A DNA stretch of 64,000 bases from Kiloniellaceae bacterium. GTDB taxonomy: Bacteria > Pseudomonadota > Alphaproteobacteria > Kiloniellales > J153. Positions 61,023-64,000 of the stretch are shown here, in pieces. How positions within the stretch are numbered: the first letter of the stretch is position 1; the number at the start of each line of letters is the position of its first letter. The notes beneath the pieces were generated by a model. It saw only the letters and a list, made by a program, of their open reading frames with translations, was not told the origin of the DNA and searched no databases. Position numbers and translations under genes: made by a program. Location: positions 1 to 64,000 of the forward strand of contig JAJFGN010000001.1 of NCBI GenBank assembly GCA_021776115.1, written 5' to 3'.

Positions 61023-63293
61023 TCAGGCAGAGATCGCCGCGTTGCTTGAAGCCGTGCCAACCCGCGCGGCAGGCAAGCGTACTGTGGCCGTTGTGCCGAC
61101 GCCCAGTTCGCTGTCGATCGAGAATTCACCGCCGTGCAGCTTGATGTAGCTAGCGGTCAAGAATAGCCCGAGGCCAACGCCTTCGGTTTCGCGTGCGAAG
61201 GCCCCGCCCACTTGGTAGAACGCCGTCGTGAGGTTGGGCATGTTTTCGCGCGCGATGCCAATGCCGGTGTCCTCAACGAAGATCGCCAAGCTTCCTTGCT
61301 CTTCCATTTTGGCGCAAATTGTTATCCGGTCACCGTCGCGGCTGTATTTGAAGGCGTTAGAGAGCAGGTTTATCACAACCTGTTTGATGACCCGCTCATC
61401 GCCCCGAACAACAGGCAAGTCGGCCGGTATCTCGACCGAAAAATCGCGTTCGGCAATGCTGGGCCAGCCGGTCGCTATCTTAGTGCAGCTCGCCAGAGCC
61501 TCGGCCGGATCGAACTCTTCCTCCACAACTTCGTAATGGCCCAATTCGATGCGCGAGACATCGAGAATATCGCTGATGACTTGCAGCAGGTGAGTGCCAC
61601 TGTTGTGGATATCATCGACGTATTGTCCATAACGCGGCGGGTTGACCGGACCGAAAACTTCGCTGCGGATCGTGTCCGAGAACCCGATGATGGCGTTTAG
61701 GGGCGTACGCAACTCGTGGCTCATATTAGCCAGGAACTCTGTCTTGGCGCGGTTGGCCGCCAAGGCCTCTTCGACCGCACGCTGCTGCGCGTCCTGCGTG
61801 GCTTTGCGTTCGGAGATGTCGCGAAATGTGAAGGTGCGATAAAGCCGCTCAGGCACGGTCTCCCGCCGGCCAAGCTTTGAAGATGCCAGATCGACGGCGC
61901 CGACAGTTAGCTCAATAGCCACACGACTACCATCGCGCCGCGCCGTAATGCATTCGTGTGGGACCCTAGGGCCGCCGTCTTGGTTGGTTTCCGCATCCAA
62001 GACCGGCAAGAACTGTGCTGCCAATTCCCCGGCCCCCGGCAGGACATCGTCAATCGGCTGGCCAGCCGCGTCCTCGATCGAGCAACGCAAGATCGCTTCG
62101 GCCGCCTTGTTCATCACATGAATTTTGCCGGCGTGGTCGGCGATGATGATACCGTCGAAACTGTTCTCGACCATGCGGTCCATCAGCGCGCGGCGCGTGG
62201 CGATGGTTTCTCTCTGTTCCAGAATCTGACGGGCCTGGGTTTCGATCTGCCTGGATAGGGCAAACAGCAACGACACTGGCGCTGCTATTAGCCAAGGCGC
62301 CGTGGTCAGCGCGATCGCCGCGTTGGCTTGTACGGCAACGGCGAGCGCCTCCATGCCGACAACAGTGGCGGCACAAAAGAACACGGCCCAGCGCCAGCGC
62401 CGCTTGGCAAATAGGATTGTTAAGAGAACCACCACAAAGGCACTGACCGGCACCGAGAGGGCGGAACCGAAGGTATGAATATCGCGCCCCTGCCGGATGG
62501 ATTCATAGGCTAAGGCCTGGACCGCGGGCCCTGCCATGGAGCGGTAGACCGGCACCGGCAGCGCATCGCCAAGCTCAGCCGCCGTCGTCCCGACAATTAC
62601 CGTCTTGCCTGCCAGTTGCCCGGCCTCGAATCGGCCACGCAAGACATCGACGTAAGAGATCCTTGGGATCGTGTTCGGATCGATACCAAAGTCGATGTAG
62701 AAAGGCGTTTCGTTGATGGCCTCAGGACCGGCCAGAAGCGCGAAGACCGCCGGCATTTGCCGGGGGCCTACTTTGTGCACCCCGGACATACGCCGAACCA
62801 GGCCGTCCGGCGCTGGTGAAACGTTGATACTGCCAATCTGGGCATGCTCACCGAATTCCGGCCGCGGCAAGGTGTCGAAAAGCTGACCGCCGGCGGATTC
62901 GGGTGCCGCCGCCTGGCGAAATGCCGGCAGGATGATCCGGCCTTGCGCCCGCGCCAGGGCCGCTACGAAGGCTTGGTCGCCCGCCTCGGTGCGGCGCGCA
63001 CTGAGATCGATGTCGATCGCGATCTCGCGGGCGCCGGCAGCGACCAGCTTGTCGATCAAGTCTGCATGGTAGCGGCGCGGCCAGGGCCAAACGTCGAGCT
63101 CTTGCAGGCTGTAAGGGTCGATCTGAACGATGACGATATCGCCGCTGGCCGGCCTCTCAAGGAACCGAAAACGCATATCCATCAGGGCACGGTCGATCGG
63201 CCCCAGCAGCCCGGTAACGTCCAACACCGAGACCGCGGTGAGGATTACCAGGGCGCCAATCCAACGGGCCGACATTTTAGACAGGTTCCACAT
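61023..63293 (-). CDS. CHASE2-PAS sensor histidine kinase
   Basis: 756 aa. N-terminal CHASE2 domain (DRALMDMRFRFLERPASGDIVIVQIDPYSLQEL, then IDIDLSARR) between a TM at about 12-30 and a TM block at about 278-345; a PAS domain (DRMVENSFDGIIIADHAGKIHVMNKAAEAIL); HisKA with [18 protein letters not shown]; and HATPase with NLLSNAFKY, DTGIGIARENM, GVGLGLFLTASY. No receiver domain. A FecR-like gene precedes it by 85 bases on the same strand, a recurring CHASE2 partnership. Confidence 0.93.
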   Translation of the reverse strand: MWNLSKMSARWIGALVILTAVSVLDVTGLLGPIDRALMDMRFRFLERPASGDIVIVQIDPYSLQELDVWPWPRRYHADLIDKLVAAGAREIAIDIDLSARRTEAGDQAFVAALARAQGRIILPAFRQAAAPESAGGQLFDTLPRPEFGEHAQIGSINVSPAPDGLVRRMSGVHKVGPRQMPAVFALLAGPEAINETPFYIDFGIDPNTIPRISYVDVLRGRFEAGQLAGKTVIVGTTAAELGDALPVPVYRSMAGPAVQALAYESIRQGRDIHTFGSALSVPVSAFVVVLLTILFAKRRWRWAVFFCAATVVGMEALAVAVQANAAIALTTAPWLIAAPVSLLFALSRQIETQARQILEQRETIATRRALMDRMVENSFDGIIIADHAGKIHVMNKAAEAILRCSIEDAAGQPIDDVLPGAGELAAQFLPVLDAETNQDGGPRVPHECITARRDGSRVAIELTVGAVDLASSKLGRRETVPERLYRTFTFRDISERKATQDAQQRAVEEALAANRAKTEFLANMSHELRTPLNAIIGFSDTIRSEVFGPVNPPRYGQYVDDIHNSGTHLLQVISDILDVSRIELGHYEVVEEEFDPAEALASCTKIATGWPSIAERDFSVEIPADLPVVRGDERVIKQVVINLLSNAFKYSRDGDRITICAKMEEQGSLAIFVEDTGIGIARENMPNLTTAFYQVGGAFARETEGVGLGLFLTASYIKLHGGEFSIDSELGVGTTATVRLPAARVGTASSNAAISA

Positions 63294-63378
63294 CTAACAC
63301 CGTATCCGTTGATGCGGTGGCCCCCCAGGGAGCCACACAACAAAACAAGCAGAATTGAGCACTATCACGGCCACAGCC

Positions 63379-64000
63379 TCAGCCATCGTCAGGGACTATG
63401 GGCGGAGGACCGCCGCCACCGCCGCCGCCGCTACCGCCAGGGGCACCGCTCCCCAGGCTAACTCCCTCTAAAGCCGCTGTGCCCGTAGGTGTGCTGCCGG
63501 TAGTTCCATTAAACACCAGGGTTGTTGCTAGATCGTTGGGCATCGACAAAGAAGCAGAGGCCGTATCCGTAGCGATAGGCATAGAAGCACCCCCATCACT
63601 ACCTTTGGCTGCAGAAACGCCGTCCGGCGCGACTTCTCGAACCAGACCTCCGGTCGCCGCCGCCAAATTGATATCGCTGGGCCCCAGAGCTTCAGTGACG
63701 ACAACCGAGCCCGGCTGGGCCGTTGAGACCGTCTCAGCCAGTGGCGTCGCCGGCTCTTGAGCCGCTAACTGAGAATCCGGTTCAACCGCGCTTTCCTGCG
63801 CTGGACCGGGTGTTGGAGACGCTGGCGTCGCTGCGCCCGTGCCCGGCTGAGCACCGTCGATGCTGACGCCCGGCCCCCGATTGCGAAACACCGAGCCTGT
63901 TTGGCCAGGCCGGACCAAACCGCTTAGACCGCTAGTCAGATTCTGCACCTCCACTAGACCTTCAACCACGTGAACGACAGCACGCTGGCCCTGGATACCA
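63379..64000 (-). CDS. FecR-like domain protein, partial (5' end beyond window)
   Basis: The visible frame enters at 64000 with GIQGQRAVVHVVEGLVEVQNLTSGLSGLVRPGQTGSV-type sequence, matching the end of a FecR domain (typical I-R-G-T...V..G.V.V.N...G....L..GQ). After it comes a Pro/Ala/Ser/Thr-rich, low-complexity tail ending GGGGGGGPPPIVPDDG. The start codon lies outside. Probably periplasmic and functionally tied to the adjacent CHASE2 kinase. Confidence 0.75.
   Translation of the reverse strand, partial: GIQGQRAVVHVVEGLVEVQNLTSGLSGLVRPGQTGSVFRNRGPGVSIDGAQPGTGAATPASPTPGPAQESAVEPDSQLAAQEPATPLAETVSTAQPGSVVVTEALGPSDINLAAATGGLVREVAPDGVSAAKGSDGGASMPIATDTASASLSMPNDLATTLVFNGTTGSTPTGTAALEGVSLGSGAPGGSGGGGGGGPPPIVPDDG

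Overview
The window is about 64 kb of high-GC bacterial DNA with dense, often overlapping genes. It fits an alphaproteobacterium, most likely a Rhodospirillales-like lineage. The basis is the conserved blocks HDAC-like/xseB/ispA/dxs/tlyA, rluD/DUF6476-like/rpoH and soxBDAG, an AapJ-type binding protein, FetAB and betC. This placement is inferred from gene content and style, not from an rRNA. No rRNA operon, prophage or CRISPR array is present.

Layout. 1-848: an IS5-family element whose outer end is the first base of the window. 0.85-6.2 kb (minus): RidA-like protein, tlyA, dxs, ispA, xseB and a histone-deacetylase-like hydrolase. 6.5-11.3 kb: an RND efflux pair and an ArsR-family regulator with the SqrR/BigR cysteine pair. 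11.4-20.7 kb: a secreted nuclease, a 2OG-oxygenase-like protein and four queuosine genes (queA, tgt, queF, queG), split by an AT-richer UvrD-like helicase insertion. 20.7-26.4 kb: lipoprotein, choline sulfatase with LysR regulator, MFS transporter, FetAB-type exporter. 26.4-31.0 kb: the most unusual stretch. It holds a soluble chemoreceptor-tip protein with two tandem globin domains, then an ECF sigma/anti-sigma pair divergent from two Gly-rich secreted paralogues and a secreted protein whose domain resembles the sensor half of the anti-sigma factor. Matching promoter-like motifs face both ways between the two arms.

31-43 kb: PiuC-like hydroxylase, orphan DUF2384 protein, SpmA/SpmB fusion, a repeat-filled intergenic region, M20 amidase, a degenerate secreted SNase-like protein, TPR-methyltransferase, GGCT-like protein, a Lys/Ala-rich histone-H1-like protein, tRNA-Glu(CUC), threonine aldolase, rluD and rpoH. 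43-51 kb: membrane protein, a tail-anchored pseudokinase-like protein, TSUP permease, a cyclic-nucleotide-binding gene remnant, ABM monooxygenase, SulP transporter with a short STAS domain, hutG, amino-acid binding protein. 51-64 kb: a membrane histidine kinase, hutU, a secreted hypothetical, the sarcosine oxidase operon soxBDAG, a CHASE2-PAS histidine kinase and a partial FecR-like protein running off the end.

Metabolic themes: breakdown of methylated amines and amino acids (soxBDAG, hutU/hutG, betC, ltaE, M20 amidase), tRNA queuosine modification, and envelope/redox sensing. Best candidates for something undescribed: the receptor-tip/double-globin protein (26412-27755), the ECF module (27946-30965) and the tail-anchored pseudokinase-like protein (43816-45828).
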